Assembly (NCBI GenBank): GCA_028564925.1
Contig: CM053030.1
Coordinates: 377,054,945 to 377,118,944, forward strand
DNA length: 64,000 bases
Reading direction: 5' to 3'
DNA from: Lithobates sylvaticus
Taxonomy: Eukaryota > Chordata > Amphibia > Anura > Ranidae
Translations under genes and position numbers: made by a program
Shown here: in pieces, positions 11,441 to 23,167 of the stretch
Position numbering within the stretch: position 1 is the stretch's first letter
Layout: each line of letters opens with the position of its first letter
The notes under the pieces: generated by a model
The model's input: only the letters and a program-made list of their open reading frames with translations
Database searches by the model: none
Told to the model about the DNA's origin: nothing

Positions 11441-14030
11441 ATGCCTCGTACACACGTACGGACTTTTGCCGGCGGACCTAAGTCCAGCGGACAATCCGCT
11501 GGACTTTCCGGCTAGGTCCGCTGGACTTTCCGAGGGTGTGGACTTGCCCACACACGCACGGACTTCTCCAGCGGATAATCCGCCGGCCAAAAGTCCGCGG
11601 GACTTTTGAAAATGAACGGACTTGCCCACACACGGAGCAGTCCGTTCATTTCGAACGTAACTTCAGGTTACGTAGCTAGCGTAGGCAGTAAATGCCGCCG
11701 CGCTAGCTCCGCAAGCTGGCATGGATTTAAAGGGAATCCCCACGCCGAAAAAACGGCGTGGGGGTTCCCCCCAAATCCATGTCAGACCCTCATCCGAGCA
11801 CGCAGCCTGGCAGGCCAGGAAAGGGGTGGGGACGAACGAGCGCCCCCCCCCCCCTCCTGAGCCGTACCAGGCCGCGTGCCCTCAACATGGGGGGTGCCCT
11901 GGGGAAAGGGGGGCCGTGCGGCCCCCCCACCCCAAAGCACCTTGTCCCCATGTTGATGAGGACAAGGGCCTCTTCCCGACAACCCTGGCCGTTGGTTGTC
12001 GGGGTCTGCGGGCGGGGGCTTATCGGAATCTGGGAACCCCCTTTAATAAGGGGCCCCCCAGATACCGGCCCCCCACCCTATGTGAATGAGTATGGGGTAC
12101 GATGTACCCCTACCCATTCACCTAAGGTGTAAAATGTAAAGTAAAAAAAAACACCCACACTTTTGAAAAAATAGTTTATTGCACTGCTCCGGGGGTCTTC
12201 TTCCGTCTTGGGGGTCTTCTCGCCGGACTCCCCCGCCATTTACCAAGCTCTTTTACCGAGCGAGGGGAGTCCGGCTACCTTCTTCGTCGTCGCCGCCGTC
12301 TGGGGGTCTCGATCCGCCTTCGGGGGTCTTCTTCCGTCTTGGGGGTCTTCTCGCCGGACTCCTCCCCTCTCTTCTGCTCTTTTACCTAGCTCTTTCACGA
12401 GGGGAGGTGTCCGGCTACCTTCTTCGTCGTCGCCGCCGTCGTCTGGGGGTCTCGATCCGCCTTCGGGGGTCTTCCGGGGGTCTCTTCTGTTCTTGCGGCG
12501 GTCGTCGTCTTCCGCGCCGCCGGCGCCTTCTTCTTCTTCTTGTCCTCCTTCTTGTCCTTCTTGTTCTTCTTCTTCTTCCGATGTTGACCCGACGCTCTCT
12601 CTGCCCGGAATGCCTGTGCCGCTCTGAGCTCGGACTTATATAGGGACATGGGCGACAGGGTCACATGTTCATGTCACATGGTGACCCCGCCCCCTTGCGA
12701 TGTCACAGTCCCAGCATCCTCCGGGACTGTGACAACACAAGGGGGCGGGGTCACCATGTGACATGTGCATGTGACCCTGTCGCCCATGTCCCTATATAAG
12801 TCCGAGCTCAGAGCGGCACAGGCATTCCGGGCAGAGAGAGCGTCGGGTCAACATCGGAAGAAGAAGAAGAACAAGAAGGACAAGAAGGAGGACAAGAAGA
12901 AGAAGAAGGCGCCGGCGGCGCGGAAGACGACGACCGCCGCAAGAACAGAAGAGACCCCCGGAAGACCCCCGAAGGCGGATCGAGACCCCCAGACGACGGC
13001 GGCGACGACGAAGAAGGTAGCCGGACACCTCCCCTCGTGAAAGAGCTAGGTAAAAGAGCAGAAGAGAGGGGAGGAGTCCGGCGAGAAGACCCCCAAGACG
13101 GAAGAAGACCCCCGAAGGCGGATCGAGACCCCCAGACGGCGGCGACGACGAAGAAGGTAGCCGGACTCCCCTCGCTCGGTAAAAGAGCTTGGTAAATGGC
13201 GGGGGAGTCCGGCGAGAAGACCCCCAAGACGGAAGAAGACCCCCGGAGCAGTGCAATAAACTATTTTTTCAAAAGTGTGGGTGTTTTTTTTTACTTTACA
13301 TTTTACACCTTAGGTGAATGGGTAGGGGTACATCGTACCCCATACTCATTCACATAGGGTGGGGGGCCGGTATCTGGGGGGCCCCTTATTAAAGGGGGTT
13401 CCCAGATTCCGATAAGCCCCCGCCCGCAGACCCCGACAACCAACGGCCAGGGTTGTCGGGAAGAGGCCCTTGTCCTCATCAACATGGGGACAAGGTGCTT
13501 TGGGGTGGGGGGGCCGCACGGCCCCCCTTTCCCCAGGGCACCCCCATGTTGAGGGCACGCGGCCTGGTACGGCTCAGGAGGGGGGGGGCGCTCGTTCGTC
13601 CCCACCCCTTTCCTGGCCTGCCAGGCTGCGTGCTCGGATGAGGGTCTGACATGGATTTGGGGGGAACCCTCACGCCGTTTTTTTCGGCGTGGGGATTCCC
13701 TTTAAATCCATGCCAGGTCACGGAGCTAGCGCGGCGGCAGTAACTGCCTACGCTAGCTACGTAACCTGAAGTCACGTGCTAAATGAACGGACTTGCCGAT
13801 GAGCGGCAAGTCCGTTCATTTCAAAAGTCCCGCGGACTTGCCCACTAACGGCGGGATTGTCCGCTGGACTTCCAAGTCCAGCGGATAATTTGAAAACAAA
13901 ACCTGAAACTTTAGTCCGCCGTACTTTGGCGCCAAAAAGTCCGCCGGCGCCCACACACGAGGGGATTATCCGCTGGACTTCAGTCCAGAGGATAATCCCG
14001 CGGGATTGTCCCTTCGTGTGTACGCGGCCT
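11441..14030. mobile_element. 2.6-kb near-perfect palindromic (fold-back) element
   Basis: Arms at 11441-12712 and 12723-14030 are almost exact reverse complements around a 10-base loop (12713-12722). Ends are ATGCCTCGTACACACG and CGTGTGTACGCGGCCT, and TA flanks both sides inside a Tc1 relic. Each arm holds, from the outside in: a segment with repeated GTCCGCTGGACTT words, a GGTTCCCCCCAAATCCATG block, a GC-rich section with CCTTGTCCCCATGTTGATGA, an AATAAA signal (13255-13260, mirrored at 12175-12180) and a CTATATAAG box near the centre (12792-12800, mirrored at 12635-12643). The paired frames of 154, 139 and 89-91 codons are mirror copies produced by the palindrome. Related copies are at 50044-58082, 27215-28075 and, as fragments, 48595-49040, 44640-44830 and 31060-31250. 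Confidence 0.9.
12792..13260 (+). promoter_or_regulatory. TATA-like box and AATAAA signal in the right arm (mirrored in the left)
   Basis: TATATAAG at 12793-12800 lies near the centre of the palindrome, and AATAAA at 13255-13260 lies about 460 bases outward. The mirror pair is at 12635-12642 and 12175-12180, giving two divergent, identical transcription-unit-like layouts. The lysine-rich frame at 12765-13040 starts upstream of the TATA-like box and has no internal methionine after it, so this arrangement argues against that frame being the product. AATAAA is also kept at the equivalent position in the copies at 50044-58082 and 27215-28075. Function is inferred from motif placement only. Confidence 0.4.
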
Positions 14031-14815
14031 TAGTTTCAACTGGGAAGAAAGGCTGTGGGTTTGACAGGTTGAGGGGCTGTAAGTAAACCATTGCTATGTT
14101 GGCAAACTAGGAAAAAGAGGCTTGCCTGAGCCATGAAGCACTGCTAGTGGACTACTGAAGACTCAAAGAAGGTCTTTTGGACTGATGAATCAATATTTGA
14201 GATCTTCAGTTCATCATGCATGATTTTTTGTGTTACACCAATTGGCAAACGTGGAGGAGAAAGCATGAAGTTCTGGGGATCTTTGGATGGATCCCTAAAC
14301 CAAAACTACTACCACAACATTTTGCGGCACCATACCCCTGGAATACACCTAGTTGGTCATGGGTTCCTCTTACAGCAAAATAATGACCCGAAACATACCT
14401 CTAGGCTGTGTTCAAAACTACCTTAGAAGAAAAGAACAAGACGGTAGGCTTCAAATTATGGAATGGCAAGCATGGTCTCCAGACCCAATCAAGCTGGTTT
14501 GGGATGAACTGGCCAGAAGGGTGAGAACAAAGCAACCATCAAGTGCAACTCATTTGTGGGAATGTCTGCAATAGTGTTGGGAAGAACTTTCTGAACAATT
14601 TTTGAGTTCCATCGTTGAAAGTATGCCAAAATGTAATGTAAAGTATGTAAACTTTAAATTACATTTTGTTAAAGAAAATGATACCACAATTTTTTATGTC
14701 CAATTGTTTATTTGTTCTATGCTTTATTTCAGAGTACACTGAGACAATAAACAGCATACATTTCAATAAACACTGGAAAAATGGTGTCATTCTAAAGCAT
14801 TTGACCGGTAGTGTA

Positions 14816-15839
14816 GCTATATAAATTATTTAGTAAATAACTATGTTATTTTAATATATAAAAACATCAGAAAAGCACAGCAGGTTCATGATTGATATAT
14901 AAAAAATCTCCAATTTAACAGCAATGCTGTTCTTAATGGCTTGTGTGAAAGTAACTTTTCTTGCTCAAATTAGCAGCATTCTGGTTTCATGTGCTAGATG
15001 CAAGAACAAATGATTTCATGCTTGTTCTGGTCTACAAATTTAGACCTTTATGAAGTTGAAAAAAGGGTTTAGGTTGTTTGGTGGAAAGCAGGATCACCTA
15101 ATGGTGTGTTTGCAGGATAATTAAACTACATTTCATTTATGCTCTGATAAAATATAGCTTTTATTTAGACAAATGTTGTGCAGAAGTGCCCTTAATGGAT
15201 AATGCACAATTTGGTCCTATATCCATCATTACAAGGCTGAAAAATCAATTTACACAACCTTGTAAATTCTCAACACCTGCCATTATTTTCCCTTTCCTTT
15301 CCTCTGCACTGTGATTTAATAGGGAGTTTACGAATGTAGAAAAGGTTTTATGAAATGTTTTCAACACGTTCCTCATTGGTCTCTACTGTCAGCAGAAATG
15401 AAAGCCCTGCTTGACCAGTTCTGTTCTTAGCTGCTCAAATGAAATGATTATAATATAGAAGGATAAGAAATGGATTCAATGGTGACAGGATGATTTGGAA
15501 CAGCCAATGGCATCAATGTATAGACACATTTGAAGTATAATGCCAATCAAATAGTTTTTCATTTGTAAAAATCAAATTTGTTCACTTATAATAACGAAAA
15601 TGGTATTGATTTACTGAAATTTGTGACTGAGTGAAGCACTGCTGACTTCCGTCATCCAATCACATGCAAGCAAATATGCTGTTTTTTCTAGTGCAGGGAG
15701 TACATGTCATAAGTGGCAACCATGCACAGCACTGGATGGCAGAGTGATGACAGTTGCTGTATGTAAGATGTGAGCTTTTTTAATGTGATACAAATCCCAG
15801 TGGTGATAGCTATATAAAAGTGATACACTTGAATAAAGG
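14816..15839. other. Gene-free stretch
   Basis: AT-rich unique-looking sequence. A short piece at about 15630-15695 (CCAATCACATGCAAGC and neighbours) resembles the centre of the TTTACTAAAGGC-type MITE. Nothing else recognised. Confidence 0.45.
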
Positions 15840-16413
15840 CCCGAGACACATTTGACCTTTCAGACATGGTTATATAAATCGAATGGCCTTAGAAGCTGTT
15901 ATTGCCTTCTTTACAAAGAAATTACATAACTTATTGCAGCCATTTTGCACAACTGCCCACCAGTCTCTGACATCAACTGAGGCAAATTTTTGACCACTGC
16001 TTCATGCAAGAAAGAAGTTTATGGGTTTCCTTGCATTAGCCGCCTGTTTTAGATCCCCCACAACATTTCAATGGAATTCAAATAAGGGCTATGATCAGGC
16101 CAGGTCATAATTTTCTGTGTTTTCTTTTTGAACTATTGCTTGCTGGATTTGCTATCGTGCTTCAGATCATTATTGTGCTTAAACTCCATTCCCACTTTAT
16201 CTTTAACCTTTGGACAGATATCCTCACATTGTCATTCAGCAATACTTTGGTATGATGCAGAATTCATGGTTGCCTTAATGACTGCAAGCTGCCCAGGCTC
16301 TTCTGCAGTAAATCAACCCCAAACTATAACCTGTCCACCACCATGTTTCACAGTTGGTATAAGCTACTTCTGAAATGCTGTACAAATAAATGCGCTTTGC
16401 CACCAACTGTTGT
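15840..16413 (-). pseudogene. Tc1-like transposase, C-terminal half, decayed
   Basis: Read on the minus strand from 16413 downward, the translation follows the intact transposase at 61072-62094 in order: a TVKHGGG segment, an MNSASYQ segment, HNNDLKHDSKSS in place of [12 protein letters not shown] (the second catalytic D is lost), and TWPDHSPYLNSIEMLW in place of [16 protein letters not shown]. Several stops interrupt it. It is an old relative of that family. The N-terminal half would lie beyond the hairpin element inserted at 16415-16806, but I could not read it with confidence. Confidence 0.75.
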
Positions 16414-16414
16414 A

Positions 16415-16806
16415 ATGTCCCGTACACACGGTCGGATATTCCGATGGAAAAAGTCTGATCGGATTATGTTGTCGGAAAATCCGATCATGTGTGGGCTCTA
16501 GCGGGCTTTTTCTGTCGGAAAAAAAAAATTTGAGAGCAGGATCTAAAATTTTCCAACAACAAAATCAGATCGAACTTTTTCAGATCGTTTGTAGAGAATT
16601 CCGACGCACAAAGTTCCACGCATGCTCAGAAGAAATTTGGAGACGAAAGCTATTGGCTACTGGCCTCTATGTAGTCCCGTTTTACGTTTTATACGTCACC
16701 TCAATCGGATTTTCCGACAACTTTGTCCGACCATGTGTGTGCAACACAAGTTTCGGAAATTTTTTTACGGATTTTGTTGTCGGAATGCCCGACCGTGTGT
16801 ATGAGG
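16415..16806. mobile_element. ATGTCCC...CACACG hairpin element inserted in a Tc1 relic
   Basis: Left end ATGTCCCGTACACACGGTCG and right end CGACCGTGTGTATGAGGT are complementary, with TA at 16413-16414 and 16807-16808. The interior is full of TTTTCCGA/TCGGAAA words. The 128-codon plus-strand frame across it is not a gene. Confidence 0.85.
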
Positions 16807-17128
16807 TACTTGCAGACCCCAGTGAAAATTTGAGATTCTTGGAAAATTCTTTTCACATCAGTTTGCACCTAGGTTGACAGTTACCACTGATTTATAATTT
16901 TCCTCACTGTAAAATAACTGAATTCAAATAATTTGGCAATCTTTTTTAGGGGGGCTCTGTCAATGGGCATTGAAATTGTGTCAATAGCATCAATCTGACA
17001 TCAATTTGAGATGCTTCTGAGATCGTTCAAAATTCATTGACAGGTGCATATAACCTGCAGTTGACCTCTTCTGAACTGCATTTGTTCTGCTTCATTGACT
17101 TTTGTTTGAATACAAAACCCATCTGGCA

Positions 17129-17130
<2 letters not shown>

Positions 17131-17178
<48 letters not shown>
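17131..17178. repeat. (TA)n microsatellite
   Basis: About 24 uninterrupted TA units. Confidence 0.98.
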
Positions 17179-17179
<1 letters not shown>

Positions 17180-17180
<1 letters not shown>

Positions 17181-18500
17181 TATATAGACTATATTCTATG
17201 CAATTTTTGTATAGCTTTTCATAAAGATCAAATCAAAGATCAAGTGTAGAGGAGCCGTTCTTCCTCTGAAAGCACAAAATAAGAGATGATTTGTAATATC
17301 AAGATATAAATGTACAACACAGAAAGACTTCAGTCTCTACAAATAATCAGCATGATGGCATTCACCAAATATACAGTGAGGTCCCTCTATGAAGCAGACA
17401 AGTTCTAGACATTCACAAACTGGCTTTTAAAGTGCAGCCATCTATTATCCCTTGCCTCTGATCACAGCCAGCTTTGGGGGACACTTTTTGATAGCATAAA
17501 GGCTTTGTTCTGACAAAGACATTTTTGAAGAATAGACACGACGTTTAGAAGAAAAGAAGTGCCTGCTTACAGATAACACAAAAAAAAGAGAAACCATCCA
17601 ATAGCAATTACTGTGTGCACAGAATATAAAATAGATATTAATACACTATGGAGCAATTAGCTAAATTCATTTTTTTTTACTTAGAAATATTATTGTAAAC
17701 TAGACATTTACCTACTGGGAAATTGAAGACACTATTAGTTTCAAGCTTTACTAATATTGTAACCCTGATTTTTATGTTATTTACATTCCAATGTATTCAT
17801 TAACATAAAACACAGTAAAGACTTATCATAGACAAGAAAATAGACATTCAAAGGCTCAACACAGTAAAATAATAATGTTAATATTGTTGTTATTATAATT
17901 ATTACCTGTGTAGAAAAGTGCCCCTTTACTTGCCTTCCCCAGGAGAGGGTGCAAGGCTCCCTCCCACCATCTACTGGACTCCTGGACACACCTAGGGGAT
18001 ATAAATTGCAGCCCCTGCCACATTCCTGTGCACACTGGGACTATGCCTGCTAGTTATGGGCTTGTTATGGGCTTGCTAGCTGCAACCAGCTGCCCTACAA
18101 TGTCAAAATTGATTTGTGGGCCATAGAAGGGCATAAGAGAATGCAGCACTAACCTAAGTCCCAGTCACATGGGGGATAGTGTCTGAACAGATTCCCCAGT
18201 ACAAACATTTAAGTTTGGTGGCATTCCTGGACTGTTTTACCAGAGAATTCTGCAGCAGTACCTCTTTGGAGCTTGCTGCAGAGATTCTGTCCTCAACCAC
18301 CCAGGCTTTCTGCTGCAGCCAGTCCCCTGAAAAGTAAGATATCATATTCCTTAAAGCAGAACTCCTTGTTGCTGATCTCCTACCTTCACCAACTATGCTA
18401 TCCATGTTCTTCTGAGCTCTGTAGTTCCTCTGTAGTAGCCTACTGATCTTGCTGAAAAACCTTTATTGCTCAGTGATTTCCTGTTTGTAAGACTGCTGGC
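17180..18500. other. Gene-free stretch
   Basis: Mostly AT-rich unique-looking sequence, turning GC-richer after 17930. Short frames at 17777-17989 and 18154-18405 have no recognisable domain. Confidence 0.45.
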
Positions 18501-21235
18501 TGCTATTCCTCCTGTACCCTCAGCCAGAGATCTTGGCACTGCCCACCAGTAGTTCTCTCAACCTGAGCAGAGATTTCTATTTCCACCCTGCTCGCTGTAG
18601 TGGGTGAAGGGGGTCTGTGCTGCCCAAAGAGGTGGTGTGTCCTCCTCCTCTGCTCCCTCCTCCTCCCTGACAGCACTTCCCCCACTCTGCCCCCCCCCCG
18701 CACTGCCACCGCCTGCTCGCCATCTCTCTCCAGTGCAGAGCAGGGATAGTTACCAGAGATCATCCACATGACAGAGCGGATATCTTGGGCTGACGGGTCT
18801 TGTGTGTGAGATGTCGATCGCCGTAACGTCCCGTCTCCCAAATCCGGTGTTGGAACAGTGCGCTGTCTATCACAATGCCGGTCCGGGAGGCGAAAAGTGT
18901 TTTAATTTAAAAAACCTGTCAGCTTGGAGATCTCCACTCTGTCATGTGCACTAATGGGCACTGATAAGCAGCACTGGCGAGACTGCACTGATGGGCACTT
19001 ATAATCTGCACTGGTGGGCACTGGTGAGACTGCACTGATAAGCTGCACTAATGGTCACTTATAAGCTGCATTGCTGAGAACACACTAATGGGCATTGATA
19101 AGTTGCACTGGTGGGCACTGGTGAGACCACATTAATGGGCACTGATAAGCTGCATTGGTGAGACCACACTGATGGGCACTGATAAGCTGCACTGGTGAAA
19201 CCGCACTGATAAGCTGGACTACAAATACTTCACTGATGGGCACTGATAAGCTGCACTGTTAAGGCCACACTGATGGGCATGGATACGCTGCACTGGTGAG
19301 ACCACACTGATAAGCTGGACTGGTGGCCACTGGTGAGATCACACTAATTGGCACTGATAAGCTGCACTGGTCGGTGAGCCTGCACTAATGGGCACTGATA
19401 ATTTACACTGGTGGGTACTGGTGAGACCGCACTGATGGGTAATGATAAGCTGCACTGATAGGCACTGATAAGCTGCACTGATGAGCACTGATATACTGCA
19501 TTGATGAGGCTGCACTAATGAGCACAGATAAGCTGCACTGATGAGGCAGCACTGATAAGCTACACTGGTGGGCACAGATGTGTGTCCTCCTCCTTTGCTC
19601 CCTCCTCCTCCCTGACAGCACTTCCCCCACTCTGCCCCCCCCCCCCCGCACTGCCACCGCCTGCTCGCCATCTCTCTCCAGTGCAGAGCAGGGATAGTTG
19701 CCAGAGATCATCAACATGACAGAGCAGATATCTTGGGCTGACGGGTCTTGTGCGTGAGATGCCGATCGCCGTAACGTCCGGTCTCCCATACCGGTGGTGC
19801 TGCACTGGTGGGCACTGGTGAGACCGCACTGATGAGGCAGCACTGATGGGCTCTGATAAGCTGCACTGGTTGGCACTGGTGAGACCGCACTGATGGGCAC
19901 TGATAAGCTGCACTAGTGAGACCGCAATGATGGGCACTGATGAGCTGTACTGATGAGACGAACACTGATAAGCTGCACTGGTGGGCGCTGGTGAGACCAC
20001 ACTCATGGGCACTGATAAGCTGCACTGGTGAGACTGCACTAAAGGGGCACTGGTGATACTACACTAATGGGCACTGATAAGCTGCACTGGTGAGACCACA
20101 CTGATGGGCACTGATAAGCTGCACTGGTGAGACCTCACTAATGGGCACTGATAAGCAGCACTGGCGATACTGCACTGATGGGCACTGATAATCTGCACTG
20201 GTAGGCACTGGTGAGACTGCACTGATAAGCTGCACTGGTGAGACTGCACTAATGGTCACTGATAAGCTGCATTGCTGAGAACACACTAATGGGCATTGAT
20301 AAGTTGCACTGGTGGGCACTGGTGGGCACTGGTGAGACTTCACTGATGAGCACTAATAAGCTGCACTGGTTGGCAATGGTCTGACCGCACTGATGGGCAC
20401 TGATAAGCTGCACTGTTGAGACCACACTGATGGGCATGGATACACTGCACTGGTGAAACCGCACTGATAAGCTGCACTGGTGGCCACTGGTGAGACCACA
20501 CTAATGGGCACTGATAAGCTGCACTGTGAGCCTGCACTAATGGGCACTGATAATTTACACTGGTGGGCACTGGTGAGACCGCACTGATGGGTAATGATAA
20601 GCTGCACTGATAGGCACTGATAAGCTGCACTAATGAGCACTGATATACTGCATTGATGAGGCTGCACTGATGAGCACTGATAAGCACTGATGAGGCTGCA
20701 CTAATGAGCACCGCTAAGCTGCACTGATGAGGCAGCACTGATAAGCTACACTGGTGGGCACAGATGAGACCGCACTTTTGGGCACTGATACACTGCACTG
20801 AGGTGGCTCTGATGAGGCTGCACTGATAAACTGCACTAATGGGCACTGATAAGCTGCACTGGCTAGTACTGGTGAGACTGCACTGATGGGCACCGATAAG
20901 CTGCACTGGTAAACCTTCACTAATGGACACTGATAAGCTGCACTGGTGGGCACAGGTGCGACTGCACTGATGGGAACTGATAAGCTGCACTGATGAGGCT
21001 GCAATGATGAGCACTGATAAGCTGCACTGATGAGGCTGTACTGATGAGCACTGATAAGCTGCACTGATGAGGCAGCACTTATGGGCACTGATAAACTGCA
21101 CTAAGGCAGCACTGATGAGGCTGCACTGATAAACTGCACTAATGGGCACTGAAAAGCTGCACTGATAAGGCAGCACTGATGAGGCAGCACTGATGAAGCT
21201 ATACATATGGGCACTGATGAGGCTGCACTGATAAA
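18501..21235. repeat. Satellite-like array with higher-order duplication
   Basis: From about 18945 the sequence is a degenerate tandem array, basic period near 37 bp, built on words such as GCACTGATGGGCACTGATAA and CTGCACTGGTGAGAC. A GC-rich non-array block at 18635-18845 recurs at about 19573-19797, inside the array. Array stretches at about 19075-19520 recur at about 20276-20670, indicating larger duplication steps of roughly 0.95 and 1.15-1.2 kb. The 316-codon minus-strand frame (20340-21290), rich in HQCSLISA, is a repeat artefact. Confidence 0.85.
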
Positions 21236-21567
21236 CAGTGGACACTAGCCACTGCTTTACTGACACCATCAACTGTTTTACTGACATCATCCACTGTAGA
21301 AGGGGTTTTCACCATCTTATTTTCAGTGTGATGTGTATTATATGTGACGTTACATATGGCAGAGACCAGTATTGGGGTAATATTCAAGTTTATTGAGATT
21401 TCCATACATTAGAGGGTTCCACCATTATTTTGTTATTGATAAGTAAAGTTAGCGCTGCACTTTTTTGTTTTTTTCTCATGCCGACATTTACTGTCACATG
21501 CCGATGTAAAGCAGAATGTTTTGGCTCTTTCTTTCTGTTGCGGCTAGGGATGTGCTCATACACTATA

Positions 21568-23167
21568 GAGAATTAGACAGGGAGCTGCGCTTTATTAAAC
21601 TAAACTATAAACGTGATGGTGATATCGTGATAATCAATTGATGTGGACGCATAAGTGAATGTGTGTAATGTATATACACAATGCCTTATTGTAGGTATAG
21701 ATAACAATGACTACCATAGACAAAGCGTACACAAATGTCACCTCTACCCACAGCATAAAAACAAAACATAAAAAAATGTCACATCCAGGAGACACTTAAT
21801 ATAAGTGACAAAAAATTGCATATATGAAAACAAAAAAGTGCACTGAACCAGTCTATGTATATTGAAAGTCCATAGCTGATAAAGTCCTAAATAAAAAAGT
21901 GTTCCAAAGATGATTGCAACACGAAACTCAAAAAATCCTCCGTGTAAAGGATGTGATCAATGATTTCACAGCATGCTTGTGAAGTGAGTGTGCCACCACC
22001 AGAAGTACACGCTGCCTGCTTACCAGAGCTAGGTGGTCCCTTGTTACAGGGGACCCCTGTGCGCGGATGGCCTTAACCCCAGCCAGGGATCACGAGTCCT
22101 GGAAAATCTTTATCTTGCACTGTTTGCTGGTTACTGAAAAGTAAACCGGCTCACGGACAACTCAGGATCGGGGTCAGCATAACACAGCATATATCGATAC
22201 CGGAGGGAGAAATGAAGCGCTCACATAGCATAAAATCCTTATTAAATTTATTTATATAAAAGAGACAAGTGAACACTTACAGTGTTGAAGATATAAAAGC
22301 GGCAGAGTAAAGCGAGCCGGCCGGTCTCGCTCAGCAGCCCGTGGTTCCGGGACTACAATGTGAGTGCGGTGACGTCAGGGATCGCTCCTCCTCCCTACGC
22401 GTTTCGTCACAGATAGGACGTCGTCACGGGGCACGGGCGGCGCGTGACATTTCTCCCTCCGGTATCGATATATGCTGTGTTCTGCTGACCCCGATCCTGA
22501 GTTGTCCGTGAGCCGGTTTACTTTTCAGTAACCAGCAAACAGTGCAAGATAAAGATTTTCCAGGACTCGTGATCCCTGGCTGGGGTTAAGGCCATCCGCG
22601 CACAGGGGTCCCCTGTAACAAGGGACCACCTAGCTCTGGTAAGCAGGCAGCGTGTACTTCTGGTGGTGGCACACTCACTTCACAAGCATGCTGTGAAATC
22701 ATTGATCACGTCCTTTACACGGAGGATTTTTTGAGTTTCTTGTTGCAATCATCTTTGGAACACTTTTTTATTTAGGACTTTATCAGCTATGGACTTTCAA
22801 TATACATAGACTGGTTCAGTGCACTTTTTTGTTTTCATATATGCAATTTTTTGTCACTTATATTAAGTGTCTCCTGGATGTGACATTTTTTTATGTTTTG
22901 TTTTTATGCTGTGGGTAGAGGTGACATTTGTGTACGCTTTGTCTATGGTAGTCATTGTTATCTATACCTACAATAAGGCATTGTGTATATACATTACACA
23001 CATTCACTTATGCGTCCACATCAATTGATTATCACGATATCACCATCACGTTTATAGTTTAGTTTAATATAGCGCAGCTCCCTGTCTAATTCTTTATTGT
23101 TTAATGTGGTATAACATTTTGAGCAGCCGCTTTACTTTTCACGATTAGCGCAATTTCCTATTTTTTC
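21568..23167 (+). mobile_element. Inverted-dimer retroelement-like insertion with 14-bp target duplication
   Basis: GCTCATACACTATA occurs at 21554-21567 and again at 23168-23181, marking a 1.6-kb insertion. Inside, arms of 645 bp each (21570-22214 and 22448-23092) are reverse complements with only a handful of differences, separated by a 233-bp spacer. A unique 75-bp tail follows the second arm and ends AGCGCAATTTCCTATTTTTT plus C, matching the tail of the insertion at 51017-52497. The spacer, read on the minus strand, contains TGACGAAACGCGTAGGGAGG, also shared with that insertion. There is no reverse transcriptase frame. A 14-bp duplication and a fixed 3' tail fit reverse-transcription-based insertion; head-to-head inverted copies are known for Penelope-like elements, but the class is not proven. 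Confidence 0.75.

Larger units (their letters stand above)
11199..14660 (+). pseudogene. Tc1-like transposase, decayed and split
   Basis: The first part (11199-11438) encodes an N-terminal helix-turn-helix-like stretch including KSVGLSFREIAKKS, the region that binds inverted repeats in Tc1 transposases. After the 2.6-kb insertion the second part (14100-14660) shows the catalytic-domain order: FGLMNQ in place of the usual WSDE-type motif, a degraded form of the DNDPKHTS region (NDPKHTSRLC can be read at 14383-14414), then MEWQAWSPDPIKLVWDEL where the final glutamate motif SPDLNPIE...W should be. Several stops and frame changes break it and the catalytic E is replaced, so it cannot be active. 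It is a different Tc1 subfamily from the intact copy at 61072-62094. Confidence 0.75.
11139..14813 (+). mobile_element. Tc1-like transposon relic, split by a palindromic element
   Basis: The two halves (11139-11438 and 14031-14813) read as one Tc1-type element interrupted at 11441-14030. The right terminus ends GACCGGTAGTG followed by TA at 14814-14815, whose complement CACTACCGGTC is a familiar Tc1-type end. The matching left terminus is missing; a TTAA-element fragment abuts that side. The palindromic element between the halves carries its own TA duplication (11439-11440 and 14031-14032). Confidence 0.75.

Noticed and set aside
11721-12132. Proline-rich 122-124-codon frames
   Set aside because: Inside the palindrome arm and overlapping in several frames; GC-rich low-complexity DNA.
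12765-13040. 91-codon lysine-rich frame, loosely matched at 57366-57614 on the minus strand
   Set aside because: It starts before the TATA-like box and is driven by GAA/AAG runs. Partial similarity between copies is expected from shared DNA ancestry alone.
12179-13256. Paired 154- and 139-codon frames with leucine- and serine-rich sequence
   Set aside because: Exact mirror pairs created by the palindrome; low-complexity translation of purine/pyrimidine runs.
16491-16877. 128-codon frame
   Set aside because: Covers a hairpin element and its flank; no family resemblance.
20340-21290. 316-codon minus-strand frame
   Set aside because: Product of the tandem array; no recognisable protein family.
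22630-22645. GGTAAG words after CTCT/TTCT in the inverted-dimer family as splice donors of host exons
   Set aside because: They recur in all family copies, so they belong to the repeat, and no adjacent coding exon exists.
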